A stretch of 64,000 nt of DNA from Candidatus Krumholzibacteriota bacterium (GTDB taxonomy: Bacteria; Krumholzibacteriota; Krumholzibacteriia; LZORAL124-64-63), in NCBI GenBank assembly GCA_024275485.1, contig JAJRZA010000045.1, positions 1-64,000 of the forward strand, read 5' to 3'. Below the pieces are notes generated by a model. It did not search any database and was not told the DNA's origin. It worked only from the letters and a program-made list of their open reading frames with translations. Below, in pieces: positions 45,134 to 55,600 of the stretch; positions within the stretch are counted from its first letter, which is position 1; the number at the start of each line of letters is the position of its first letter. Position numbers and translations under genes: made by a program.

Positions 45134-47023
45134 ATGGGTACCATCTTTTCAAATCTTGTTTTCGTGCTGCTTTTGACAGGGCTTTTTCCTGCTCTTGACG
45201 GAGATTCCCCGCCCGATCCCCAATGGCCCCTGGATCTGGACACCCGCTATTTGACCAGCAATTTCATGGAATTTCGCAGTGGTCGGTTTCATGCGGGTCT
45301 GGATTTGAAGACCGAAACCAGGCAAGGGTATACCGTGCGGGCGGTGGAGGATGGCTACATCAGTCGTTTGCGCTGCACGCCCACTGCTTATGGAAGGGTG
45401 GTTTATCTGCGAGGAGAGTCCGGTCGCACTTATGTCTTCGCTCATTTGTCCCGCTTCAACGACGAACTGCGCGCCCGTGTGCAACAGGTTCAAAAACATA
45501 ATGATACCTACCGCGCCAGACTGGAGTTCAAACCAAATCAAATCCTCGTCAAGAAAGGTGATGTTCTTGGGCTCAGTGGCCAGAGCGGCACCGGTGGTCC
45601 TCATTTGCATTTCGAGGTGCGAGACCGCAATCAGCGTCCCATCAATCCCCTGCAGCATGGTTTTGATTTGCCGGATACCATTGCTCCGGTGATTCATTCG
45701 CTGAGGGCTTGGCCGACCAGCGCTACTGCCCGCATCAATGACCAGACAGGCGAATGGGCAATCAAGGGCACATCGTCATCCGGGTTGGTGGGGGATTTGG
45801 GGATTCTCAAGGTGATCGGTCCGGTGGCCTTCAGTGCGAGAATGATCGATGCCTCGGATATTCGAGGTCACCATTTGGAACCATGGCTCATTGAGTTGGA
45901 GCTGGACGGCGAGGTGGTGTATAGCTGCCGGAACGACCGTTATGATTTTTCCGAAAATGCCATGCAACGGTTGGAGTGGACTGATTGGGCGGATTGGACA
46001 GAAGAAGGTGTTCCCAGGGAACATTGGTTGCATCGGCGGCCGGCCAATACTCTTGCGGGGCGTGAAGGTAAGCTATGGTATCTTGGGGCTGAGGGTTCGG
46101 GTTTGGAGCCCGGAGATCATCACCTGGTTCTGCGGGTGACCGATTATTCGCTCGGAGAAACTCTGGTGCATTGGGTGGTGCAGGTTGTCGAAAGTTCAGC
46201 CCAGGGGACGAAGTCGGGGTTTTGGCATTCTGAACCACTGGGTATCAACAAAACGAATTTTCCCCAAATGAAGAAAAGCGCCGCCGATTCTCTCAGGCTG
46301 ACTCCTTTTTTCAGTTCTGGCGATCCGGTGGGCAATGGTCTGGAAGTTGTTCTTTTGCACCCTGATGCCGGCGACCCGGTTTTGGAACCCCTTGAGATAT
46401 GGTTGAAGAAATTGTACCTCACTCCTTTCCAAAAGGAGATCGCACAGGATCAGGGACTCAAGTTCGGTGGCTGGGCCGAGGTCATTTTTGCAGCCGACTG
46501 GCCCATTGAAAGTTCTGTTGTCTTGCCCGTGGAGCTGGGGGGTCTACCATTACCATATTCGGCCATTGATGCTTCCGAGGGAACGGGAGTATACCGTCTC
46601 AATAACAATGGTGCTTGGGAATTTGTGGCACCCTGTTCATTGTCCAGGTCGAAATTCTTCCATTTTGAAGATCCGGGACTGCATGCGGTTTTTGTTGATG
46701 AGACACCTCCCGTGTTTCAATCCACCACAAAAATCCTGGATGTCCTGCCCGGGCCGAATTCGGCCCTTTCCGAGATTACAATGCCAAAATGGGTCCTAAC
46801 TGCCATCAGCCTGGATGATCCGGGTTCCGGGTTGGATACCGGCACCCTCAAGGCTCTTTTGGATGGCAAACCATTGATTGTGGAACCGGATCCCCCACGC
46901 GACAGGGTCCTGATCGAGTGGCCCGATGATTTGGCTCCCGGCGAGCATGAATTGCAATTGCAGGCTAGCGATGTTGCCGGCAATCATTCCGAGGCAAAGT
47001 ATAGCATTTTGGTTGGGGAATAA
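45134..47023 (+). CDS. Exported M23 (LytM) peptidase with Ig-like C-terminal region
   Basis: The 629-residue protein has an N-terminal hydrophobic export signal (about 3-20) followed soon by an M23 metallopeptidase domain. Zinc-site residues are complete: His53 and Asp57 (FHAGLDLKT) and His157/His159 (GPHLHFEV). Such enzymes cut peptidoglycan cross-bridges or act in envelope assembly. Residues beyond about 180 lack recognisable enzymes; the last 80 or so look like an Ig-like fold (GLDTGTLKALLDGKPL). ATG 45134 is chosen by its signal peptide and CAGGAG upstream, although the frame is open from 45017. Confidence 0.85.
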   Translation: MGTIFSNLVFVLLLTGLFPALDGDSPPDPQWPLDLDTRYLTSNFMEFRSGRFHAGLDLKTETRQGYTVRAVEDGYISRLRCTPTAYGRVVYLRGESGRTYVFAHLSRFNDELRARVQQVQKHNDTYRARLEFKPNQILVKKGDVLGLSGQSGTGGPHLHFEVRDRNQRPINPLQHGFDLPDTIAPVIHSLRAWPTSATARINDQTGEWAIKGTSSSGLVGDLGILKVIGPVAFSARMIDASDIRGHHLEPWLIELELDGEVVYSCRNDRYDFSENAMQRLEWTDWADWTEEGVPREHWLHRRPANTLAGREGKLWYLGAEGSGLEPGDHHLVLRVTDYSLGETLVHWVVQVVESSAQGTKSGFWHSEPLGINKTNFPQMKKSAADSLRLTPFFSSGDPVGNGLEVVLLHPDAGDPVLEPLEIWLKKLYLTPFQKEIAQDQGLKFGGWAEVIFAADWPIESSVVLPVELGGLPLPYSAIDASEGTGVYRLNNNGAWEFVAPCSLSRSKFFHFEDPGLHAVFVDETPPVFQSTTKILDVLPGPNSALSEITMPKWVLTAISLDDPGSGLDTGTLKALLDGKPLIVEPDPPRDRVLIEWPDDLAPGEHELQLQASDVAGNHSEAKYSILVGE

Positions 47024-47090
47024 CACCGGTATAATGACAGGGAAATATTGGAGATCAGGGTACCTTTTGGGAAAAAGGTGTTCATAATAA

Positions 47091-47157
47091 TTCCCGCCGG
47101 TGGGAACTTCCCAAATTGTCTTGCCAACTTGTTGTGATCTGAACTCAAAAATGTTAT
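47091..47157 (+). promoter_or_regulatory. Candidate dnaE promoter with overlapping palindromes
   Basis: TTCCC-GCCGGT-GGGAA (47091-47106) and the perfect palindrome TGGGAA-C-TTCCCA (47101-47113) overlap. About 15 bases further are TTGTTG (47129-47134) and TGTTAT (47152-47157) with a 17-base spacer. The palindrome may be an operator; both calls are tentative. Confidence 0.3.
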
Positions 47158-47230
47158 CCTACCAACTTCAAACAGAACACACGGAAATCTCGGCATTCCG
47201 CGTCCTTCAAAAGCATCAGGATAAACTGAC

Positions 47231-50200
47231 TTGAGCACTCTCCACGACTTTGTGCATCTGCATAACCACTCCGACTACAGCCTCCTGGATGGAGCCATGA
47301 AAGCCGGGGCCATGGCCAAACGGGCTGCCGATCTGGGGCAGAAAGCCCTGGCACTCACCGACCACGGCAACATGTTCGGAGCAGTGGAGTTCTATCAGGC
47401 TTGTCGGGAAAACAAAATCAAACCCATCATCGGCATGGAAGCCTATATCGCTGCCGATCGTTTCAATCGGAAAGCCGACAAGATTCTCAACAAGGCCTAC
47501 CATTTGGTTCTTTTGGCCAAAAATGAAGTGGGCTACCGAAACCTCTGCATGCTTTCGTCCCAGGGGTACCTCGAGGGGTTTTATTACCGGCCGCGCATCG
47601 ACCATGAACTTTTGAACGAGTACAGCGAAGGAATCATCGGCCTTTCCGCCTGTATGAGTGGTGAACCCAACTGGCATTTGCGTAGCGGCAACGTGAAAAA
47701 AGCCACCGAAGCGGCAAGCGTATACAAGGAGATTCTTGGTCGTGACAACTATTTCCTCGAAATTCAGAACCACGGCATTGAAGAAGAAATCCGCATCCGG
47801 GAGCTGATGCCCGAAGTGGCCAGAGCCGCGGGGCTGGACATCATCGCCACCAACGATTGCCATTTCCTGGACCGTTCACACCACGAGGCCCACGACATAC
47901 TCATGGCCATCCAGACCGGCAGTCTTCTCAACGACCCCAACCGTTGGCGCAGCAATACTCCCGAGATCTATTTCAAAAGCACCGAGGAGATGTTGGCCCT
48001 TTTTCAGGACTGGCCGGACGCGGTGGAAAATACTCTGCGCGTAGCCGACATGGTGGATTTTGAAATGAAGTTGGGCCGGTTATTGCTGCCGGAATTTGAT
48101 TTGCCCGAGGGTTTTGATTCTGCAGACGCCTACGTCGAACATCTGGCCCGCGAGGGCATGGAAACCCGCTACCCAAGTGCTACGCCCGAGTTGGAAGATA
48201 GGCTCCAGTACGAGTTGGGCATCATCAAAACCACCAAATATGCCGGTTACTTTCTCATCGTCTGGGATTTTATCGATGCTGCCCGCAAGATGTGCATTCC
48301 GGTGGGCCCTGGCCGGGGCAGCGCCGCCGGCTCTTTGGTATGCTATTGCATGGGTATTACCGACATCGATCCCATTGGTCACCAATTGCTATTCGAACGT
48401 TTCCTGAATCCCGATCGCATCAGCATGCCTGATATAGATGTTGATTTCTGCTACGAACGGCGCGGCGACGTCATCGAATACGTGGCCCAGAAATACGGTC
48501 GCGAAAATGTCAGCCAGATCATCACTTTTGGAACCATGGCCGCCCGGGCCGTGCTCAAGGATGTGGCCAGGGTGCTCGACTTCAGCTTTGCTGAAAGTGA
48601 TCGTATCAGCAAGATGGTTCCGGAAGAAGTGGGCATCACCCTGCAGAAAGCCATCGACGAGGCGCCCGGCCTGAAGGACTTGCCCAAGGAGTCTCCCGAG
48701 CACGCTCTGCTGTTGCGCAACGCCCTGGTCCTGGAAGGCATGAACCGCAATACGGGCATCCACGCAGCCGGGGTGCTGATCACGCCGAGCCCACTCATCG
48801 AACACGTGCCCATGTACAAAAACAACAAGGGCGACATCACGGTTCAGTTCGACATGAATCGCAGCGAGGAGTTGGGCCTTTTGAAGATGGATTTTCTGGG
48901 TCTGCGCACCCTGACGGTCATCGACAAGGCCCTCAAGCTCATCGCCGATACAACCGGCCAGTTGATGAAGGCCAAAGAAATTCCCACCGACGACGAGGCC
49001 ACCTACCAACTGCTCCAGGAGGGCCGCACCGTCGGTATCTTCCAGCTTGAAAGCAGTGGAATGCAGGAACTGGTGCGCAAAATGGCGCCCACCTGTTATG
49101 ACGATATTACCGCCATCTGCGCACTGTATCGTCCGGGACCCTTGGGAGCGGACATGGACAAGGTCTATGTGGAGCGCAAGCACGGCCGGCAGCAAGTCAC
49201 CTACAAGGACGATTGCCTCGAAGCCATCCTCAAGGATACCTACGGGGTGATTCTATACCAGGAACAGGTGATGCAGATTGCGTCCAAAATGGGCGGTTTC
49301 ACCATGGGCCAGGCCGACACCTTGCGCAAGGCCATGGGCAAGAAGAAACTGGACATGATGGCCAGGATGAAAGTCATGTTCATGTCCGGGGCCGAGAAGG
49401 GTGGCTATAATCTGAGGAATGCCGAAGCCATCTACAAGGATATGGAGTTCTTCGCCCAGTACGGTTTCAACAAGAGTCACAGTGCAGCTTATGCCTTGCT
49501 GTCAATTCAGACGGCCTGGCTGAAGGCCCATCATCCTGCCGAATTCATGGCCGCGACCATGAGTACGGAAATGCGCAAATCCGACCGCATCACCCAGCTG
49601 ATCGATGCGGTCAAGGCTCTGGACATCACCATTCGTCCACCGGACATCAACAAGCCCAGCAGTGAGTTCGGTGTTCAGAACGGGGAAATCCTCTTCGGCA
49701 TGGGGGCGGTCAAGGGTGTTGGTTCGGCGGCCATCGACGTGATCCGCGATTGTTGGCAGGAACTCGGCCGTTCCTTCACTGATCTTTTTGATGTTTGCGA
49801 AAATGTGGATCTGAAAAAAGTGAACCGCAAGGTTATCGAAGGGTTGATCAATGCCGGGGCCATGGACAGCCTGCCCGGTCATCGTCGTCAATTGTTGGAA
49901 AACGTCAACAAGGCATTGGCCTTTGGACAAAAGAGTGCCCGGGACAAAGCCGGAGGACAGGCCAGTCTGTTCGGCGGTAGTGCCGCGTCCGAAGTGCTCA
50001 AGCCAACCCTGAATGAATGTGAACCTTTTGACCCGTTGACGCGGCTGAGCAAAGAGCGTGCTGCGTTGGGTTTTTTCCTTTCCGGTCACCCTTTTGAAGA
50101 ATACCGGGAACTGATCGAATCGTTGCCTACCGGGACCACCGCCGAGGCCCATCGCAGGGGTGAAAACACCTGGGTCAATCTGGTTGGAGTGCTCACTTCA

Positions 50201-50974
50201 CACACCAAGCACCGGGATCGCCACAAACGGGTTTATGCCCGGGGTAATTTTGAGGACCAAACCGGGGTTGTGGGACTAGTCATTTACAACAAGGCTTATT
50301 CGCAGTACCAGCCTTTGGTGGAATGTGACAGTATTCTCGTCGTCGGTGGTCGCGTGCAGGTGCGAAGTGATGAACAGCGCGAAGTTGTGGTCGATCGCAT
50401 CACTCGTATCGACGAGGTGCTAGGTACCTGGGTGCAGGATGTCTTGGTGGAAATGGATCTCGATAAAGCCGGCAGCGCCGGTGTGAAGGAGTTGGGGCGA
50501 TTGTTCGGCAACTATGGCGAGCCCTGCCCATTGCGTCCTCTCGCAGGAGAGTTGGCCGAAGACGGATCCGAAGATGTCGAAGCAGCCGCCACCGCTGCGT
50601 TGAATCATAATGGTGGTTCCGTTCAGGGCGCCCTCGGGGGTGAACTCGGGACCGGACAACCTGCCCCGCAGCCCATGCAGACAGCCTCCGAAATGACCGA
50701 TCCGGACCTGGAGGACTCCTCGGGGGGCAGGGATGCAGTGGGGCAGGACCCCGAACTACTCCCTGAACCGGTGTTGGCCCGACCCATCCCTTTGGTGGTT
50801 GAAGTGAAACGCGACCATCGCATTTGGTTGTTGAAATCCGGCGGTCGCAACCTGGCTTTGACCCTCGACAGCCTGCGTGAACTGCGTCGGGTTCCGGGCG
50901 TGGGTGGCCTGAAATTGCGAACCAATCTGCCTGCTCCCATCGAACGCAAAAAACGGTTTATGGGACGAGGATGA
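47231..50974 (+). CDS. dnaE: DNA polymerase III subunit alpha
   Basis: The 1247-residue replicative polymerase has a PHP domain (about 1-280, with HLHNHSDYSLLDG and LTDHGNMFG). The palm follows with catalytic Asp401 and Asp403 in PDIDVDF, the same numbering as E. coli. The thumb/fingers, a tandem helix-hairpin-helix region and an OB-fold (about 985-1070) come next. An acidic, proline-containing low-complexity insert (about 1106-1183) precedes the last 60 residues, making it longer than the E. coli protein. Translation begins at TTG 47231: an in-frame TAA lies three codons upstream and the residues at once match the family N-terminus. Confidence 0.97.
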   Translation: MSTLHDFVHLHNHSDYSLLDGAMKAGAMAKRAADLGQKALALTDHGNMFGAVEFYQACRENKIKPIIGMEAYIAADRFNRKADKILNKAYHLVLLAKNEVGYRNLCMLSSQGYLEGFYYRPRIDHELLNEYSEGIIGLSACMSGEPNWHLRSGNVKKATEAASVYKEILGRDNYFLEIQNHGIEEEIRIRELMPEVARAAGLDIIATNDCHFLDRSHHEAHDILMAIQTGSLLNDPNRWRSNTPEIYFKSTEEMLALFQDWPDAVENTLRVADMVDFEMKLGRLLLPEFDLPEGFDSADAYVEHLAREGMETRYPSATPELEDRLQYELGIIKTTKYAGYFLIVWDFIDAARKMCIPVGPGRGSAAGSLVCYCMGITDIDPIGHQLLFERFLNPDRISMPDIDVDFCYERRGDVIEYVAQKYGRENVSQIITFGTMAARAVLKDVARVLDFSFAESDRISKMVPEEVGITLQKAIDEAPGLKDLPKESPEHALLLRNALVLEGMNRNTGIHAAGVLITPSPLIEHVPMYKNNKGDITVQFDMNRSEELGLLKMDFLGLRTLTVIDKALKLIADTTGQLMKAKEIPTDDEATYQLLQEGRTVGIFQLESSGMQELVRKMAPTCYDDITAICALYRPGPLGADMDKVYVERKHGRQQVTYKDDCLEAILKDTYGVILYQEQVMQIASKMGGFTMGQADTLRKAMGKKKLDMMARMKVMFMSGAEKGGYNLRNAEAIYKDMEFFAQYGFNKSHSAAYALLSIQTAWLKAHHPAEFMAATMSTEMRKSDRITQLIDAVKALDITIRPPDINKPSSEFGVQNGEILFGMGAVKGVGSAAIDVIRDCWQELGRSFTDLFDVCENVDLKKVNRKVIEGLINAGAMDSLPGHRRQLLENVNKALAFGQKSARDKAGGQASLFGGSAASEVLKPTLNECEPFDPLTRLSKERAALGFFLSGHPFEEYRELIESLPTGTTAEAHRRGENTWVNLVGVLTSHTKHRDRHKRVYARGNFEDQTGVVGLVIYNKAYSQYQPLVECDSILVVGGRVQVRSDEQREVVVDRITRIDEVLGTWVQDVLVEMDLDKAGSAGVKELGRLFGNYGEPCPLRPLAGELAEDGSEDVEAAATAALNHNGGSVQGALGGELGTGQPAPQPMQTASEMTDPDLEDSSGGRDAVGQDPELLPEPVLARPIPLVVEVKRDHRIWLLKSGGRNLALTLDSLRELRRVPGVGGLKLRTNLPAPIERKKRFMGRG

Positions 50975-51026
50975 CGGATTGCTTGACATGGGACCTTTCA
51001 AGTGCCTAAATCAGCTGATGAAAAAT

Positions 51027-51047
51027 GGCCTCCCATGCCGGGAGGCC
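51027..51047 (+). terminator. Possible terminator hairpin after dnaE
   Basis: A perfect stem (GGCCTCCC/GGGAGGCC) with a 5-base loop lies between dnaE and accA. The T-run that should follow is poor (CTCATTTCC), so it may only attenuate. Confidence 0.45.
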
Positions 51048-51108
51048 TCATTTCCGTATTCCCTGGTACCCGCAGTTCTTTTGCTGGGTAATCAGCGGGG
51101 GCTTGCCA

Positions 51109-52089
51109 ATGGACTGGAAGAAAAAAGCACTCTGGCTCGATTTTGAGATGCCCCTGGTGGAAATCCACGAGCAGATCCAAGCTCTCCAGGATTCCGCATC
51201 GGTGCGGGGCATGGACGTGACCGATGAAGTGATTGCCCTGCAGGCCAAGGCCGAAAGGCTGGGGCACGATATCTTCAACAAGCTGGAACCCTGGCAACGG
51301 GTCCAGTTGGCCCGGCATCCCAGAAGACCCACCACCAACGATTTCATCCATCACATCTTCAATGATTTTGTTGAATTGCACGGCGATCGCATGTTTCGCG
51401 ATGATGAAGCCATTGTTGCAGGCATGGCCACTTTGGATGATCGTAAGATCATGCTTCTCGGGCACCAAAAGGGGCGCGATACCAAGAGTAACATCCGGCG
51501 CAACTTCGGCATGGCTCACCCCGAAGGTTACCGTAAAGCCCTGCGGCTGATGGAGATGGCTGTGCGCTTTGAACGTCCCATTGTCACTTTCATTGATACA
51601 CCGGGCGCTTATCCCGGACTGGGAGCCGAAGAACGCGGGCAAGCCGAAGCCATCGCTCGCAATTTGAGGGAAATGTCGGATATGCCGGTGCCCATCATTT
51701 GCATTGTCACCGGTGAAGGTGGCAGTGGCGGAGCACTTGCCCTGGGAGTGGGCGATCGGGTCTATATGCTGCAAAACAGCATCTATTCGGTGATCAGTCC
51801 CGAAGGCTGTGCCGCGATTCTCTGGCGCGACGGGGCCAAGAGCAAAGATGCGGCCAAGGCAATGAAACTCACCAGCGACGATGCATTGAGACTCGGCGTT
51901 ATCGATGCGGTTCTTCCTGAGCCAACCGGCGGTGCCCATCGCGACCACAAAGCGGTTGCCCTCACGGTAAAAGCTAAAATCCAGGACACACTGGCCGAAC
52001 TGGAAAAAATTCCCCACGACAAACTTTTGGATCAACGCTTGCAAAAGTTCCTGGATATGGGGATTTACGAAGAAGCTGGGAAATCATAG
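51109..52089 (+). CDS. accA: Acetyl-CoA carboxylase carboxyltransferase subunit alpha
   Basis: The 326-residue subunit forms, with AccD, the carboxyltransferase that makes malonyl-CoA for fatty-acid synthesis. Conserved segments are HPRRPTTNDFI, HGDRMFRDDEAIV, IDTPGAYPGLGAEERGQAEA and the oxyanion-hole-type GEGGSGGALALGVG. Length is normal. ATG 51109 has AGCGGGGG upstream; the frame extends back to 51025 without similarity. accD is not in this window. It follows dnaE, an arrangement also seen in E. coli. Confidence 0.97.
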   Translation: MDWKKKALWLDFEMPLVEIHEQIQALQDSASVRGMDVTDEVIALQAKAERLGHDIFNKLEPWQRVQLARHPRRPTTNDFIHHIFNDFVELHGDRMFRDDEAIVAGMATLDDRKIMLLGHQKGRDTKSNIRRNFGMAHPEGYRKALRLMEMAVRFERPIVTFIDTPGAYPGLGAEERGQAEAIARNLREMSDMPVPIICIVTGEGGSGGALALGVGDRVYMLQNSIYSVISPEGCAAILWRDGAKSKDAAKAMKLTSDDALRLGVIDAVLPEPTGGAHRDHKAVALTVKAKIQDTLAELEKIPHDKLLDQRLQKFLDMGIYEEAGKS

Positions 52090-52471
52090 CGGTGGCTGGA
52101 GTCACTGCCAGGAGCCCGTTCAAGCCTCATCCAATTGTCAAAATGATTGGTCTTTCCCATGGAGGGGGTTGACGGCATGGGCGGGTTGTTGTATTATTCT
52201 ATTGCCAATCTCTTCAAGCATCTGATCTTTTTTTCGGTCATCCTAGACTGTTTTTTGTCTGAGGGGTGCCGGTTTTTTTGTGGTCAGTGGAAGATTTTCC
52301 TCTGGAATCGGAGGACAATCAACCGAACAATCATTGAACCAACTGTCCCGGCAATCGTCCAGCGAATCGCTGATCCTTCTCAATTTGGAAATTGTAGTGT
52401 TGCCTACTTTCACGAACGTATTAGAATGCGTTTGATTTGGATTTGCATTTATTCCTGAAAGGAAACGGCTC
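52090..52471. other. Intergenic region with long leader
   Basis: This 382-bp gap holds a good promoter (52169-52197) and then about 265 nt of AT-rich leader. The leader contains short inverted repeats (TCCTC/GAGGA near 52300-52317, AGCG/CGCT near 52361). A ten-codon frame (52426-52458) ends in the ribosome site of the next gene, but it has no Shine-Dalgarno sequence. No known riboswitch class was recognised. Confidence 0.4.
52169..52197 (+). promoter_or_regulatory. Sigma-70-type promoter
   Basis: TTGACG at 52169-52174 and TATTAT at 52192-52197 with an ideal 17-base spacer. It would drive the Trm112-like gene and possibly the PorU-PorV cluster. Confidence 0.55.
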
Positions 52472-52666
52472 ATGCTAGATGTCAAGCTCCTGGAAATTCT
52501 GGCCTGTCCTCAATGCCGCAATGCGGTGGTTCCCGATGAAGTGCACCAATGGTTGTATTGCAATCATTGTGCGGTCAGATATCGGGTGGATGGAAATATT
52601 CCCATCATGTTGCCGGATGAAGCGGAAAAAGTGCCCGGCCCGAGCGACCGGAAAGCTGGGAGTTGA
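52472..52666 (+). CDS. Trm112-like zinc-binding protein
   Basis: The 64-residue protein is of the Trm112/YcaR type: MLDVKLLEILACPQC start and four cysteines in two pairs (CPQC, CNHC) for a zinc ion, followed by YRVDGNIPIMLPDEA. In eukaryotes and archaea Trm112 activates methyltransferases; the bacterial role is less clear. AAAGGA lies before the ATG. The next gene begins three bases after its stop. Confidence 0.9.
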   Translation: MLDVKLLEILACPQCRNAVVPDEVHQWLYCNHCAVRYRVDGNIPIMLPDEAEKVPGPSDRKAGS

Positions 52667-52669
52667 ATT

Positions 52670-55600
52670 ATGTGTCTGTTCACTCATTTTGCCGCCGGTG
52701 CGCTGGCGGGTGGTTTGACGGGAAACATCTGGCTGGGAGCAGTCGCCGGAATAGCCAGCCATGCATTGCTGGATGCCATCCCCCATTACGACCATCCCGA
52801 CTGGCGGCTGGAACTTTTCGGAGGAATGATCAGTCTCTTTCTTTTGTTGTTGATGCCCTTTTCTACGGCCCCTGCCGTGGTCGGAGGGATTTTCGGCATG
52901 GTGCCGGATCTGGAGAATCTTTTTCAAAAGCTGGGTAAAATGCGTAGAGATCAATTCATTTTCCCGTCTCACACGGGCTTGGTTCCCCATGGCCGAACCC
53001 TGGGGCCTCGTACTTTGGTTTGGCAATTGGCCATTTTTCTTTTCTGTTTCGGAATTTTGGGAATGATGACTCCGGCGACGGTTTCCGCCGCCACGGGCAC
53101 GCGCGCACAGCCGGTCATGGGTGATCCGGTGGTGCGTGTGTTGTCCAGCAATGCCTACCAAACGCGCCTTCAGGTCCAGTGTCCGGTTGTGACCGCTCCC
53201 GAAGACTGGGAAGCGGTTCGCCTGGAAGATGTGCAATGGGCGTTGCCTATGTTCCATGACCAAGACGGCGATGGCAATCTGGTTCTGTTGCCGCCCAGGC
53301 TGGATTTGGCCCTGGCGGTGCCAACCACGGGCGCCCCGACGTTCAGGGTCACTGGTCTCAAATGGTGGAAAGAGCCATCCTTTCCGGTGCCTGCCCATAA
53401 TTTATTGTCATTCAGCAAACCTGCAGTTTTTCGAACCGTTCCCATCGCCGGCAGTGATCTGCCTCTAGGAATCGGTGGCGGTATCTTGCGCAGCCTGGTC
53501 ATTGAAATCCAACACCAGCCTGGGACCCGTTTTTCGCAGCAAATGCAGGCCGGTTCCCATGAGGATCCGGCTGACAAGAACGCCGTCACTTTGGATCAGG
53601 CACCTGCTTCCCTGCTCAACAAAGAGCTTTTTGTGACCCTGTCTCGTGGTGGACGCATTCTCATGGCTGCCGGCAGCAAGACTTCCGCCGACCGTGGGCA
53701 ATTCAATCATTTTGACCTGACCAACAACTGGGTGCGCCTGACCATCAATGAAATGGGTTTGCATAGGCTGACCGGTCAGGAATTGTCGTCCATGGGTGTC
53801 AGCACCGGTGCGGTGGATCCGGGTAAATTGCGTCTGTACCGAGGTGGCTCTTTTAGCTTGGACGCTGATCCCGCAGTGGCCGAGGCCGATCAGGCCGATC
53901 GGGTGGGGCTTACCGAAATCCCCATTCAGGTTCTCGGTGCGGGAGACGGGGAGTGGAATCTGGACGACGAAATTCGCTTCCATGCTTTTGGAACTGATTT
54001 CTGGTCCGACCGGGTTGATGTTGCTGCCGGTCATCTGGAATTCTACAACCATCCCTATGAGAACGATGGTGTTTATTGGTTGACCTGGGAAGATGTATCG
54101 ACTGCCTCGCCTATTCCCGGCGCGCCTTTGCGGGCCTCCGAGATCAGCACCCCCGCCAATGGTGGCGACGCCATCACCATCGCCAAGCTGCGCTTGCATA
54201 TGGAGCAACAGAACAGGGAGTCCCAGGGAGTTGTTTTTGACAATTGGTCCTGGGACAACCGGATCATCGCCATCAAAACCATGAGCTTCACCATGCACGA
54301 GCCGGCGCCCGACAGTTCTGCCACCTTCGTGGTAGATTTCCGAGGATATCCCGATGACAACGGCGGCATTTCCCACCTTTTCATGGCCAACGGTTGGGTC
54401 AACAACGACACCAGCCACAATGCCTTCACCTCCTTTGTGGGGAACTCACAATCTGACAGCCTGCGAACCAGACTGGTTGGCGCTTCAGCGGAGATGGTGG
54501 CCGGAAATAATATTCTGTCCTTCCAGAATGCTGCCCCGGAATATGACTTGGTCCTGGACAGCTTTGACATTTTCTACTGGTCTGCCCTGGATTTGGCCAG
54601 TTTCGGCGGACAAATGGATTTTGATCTGTGGCGCGAGCACACCGTTGCCGACGGCCAGCAGGTAGATCTACACCTGACGGTTCCCACAGGGGATGAAGTT
54701 ATCCTTTGGGAAATCGGGGCCTTGCAAACAGCGTCCATTCTTTCCGGCGATTTGGTTCAGTCCCAGCTGACTATCGGCTTGACTTTGGACACGACCCACG
54801 ACCGCCATTTCCTGGCCACTACTGCGGGGCAGCTCCATCAAGTGGCTTCCGGGCAGTTGGCCAATCCACTTGACTTGCGGGTCCTGCCCACCGATGCCCA
54901 CTACATCGTCGTTTACGCTGCTGCCTTTGCCGGTTCGGCAGAAATTCTGGCTGACTTCCACTCCTCGAACCTGCCCGGAATTGTAAACCCCACGGCCTAT
55001 GCAATTTCTGCCGAAGACATCTACGATAATTATTCCGGTGGGCAAAAGGACCTTTACGCCATCCGGAATTATTTGAAATCAGTCTTTGAAGATGGCGGCG
55101 GAAATTTGCGGTATGTGTGTTTGATGGGCAACGCCAGCAGGGATCACCGGAATTACAGAAACCAGGATGCCCTGGATGGGGACCTTTTGGATTTGTTGCC
55201 GGCTGACCACCGCAACTTCTTCCCTCGCAACGTAGCCACCAACTTCCATGCCAATGAAACCTATGGTTCGGATGATACATTCGTCTCTTTCGACACTCCA
55301 CCTTCGGATTTTGATTGGGACTATCCCGATGTGGCTGTTGGCCGTTTGCCTGCCGTTTCCAGCTCCGACGCCGCTGATCTGGTGGATCGGGTGATCGAAT
55401 TTTCGTCCAATACCGAACCGGGACTTTGGAGCAACGGCATTGTGATGGTTGCCGATGATGGTGTTGTTCCTTCCAATCCCAGATGGCCGGAAGCCAGCGC
55501 CGGTGAGCAAGCCCACATTCTTCAGGCAGAGCGGCTTGCCCTGGAAAGTATTCCTTCGAGTATTGACATGAAAAAAATCTATGGGGCTGCTTATGATTTT

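Noticed and set aside
52147-52458. 103-residue frame upstream of the Trm112-like gene
   Set aside because: It overlaps the promoter, has no ribosome site and an irregular composition; more likely a leader.
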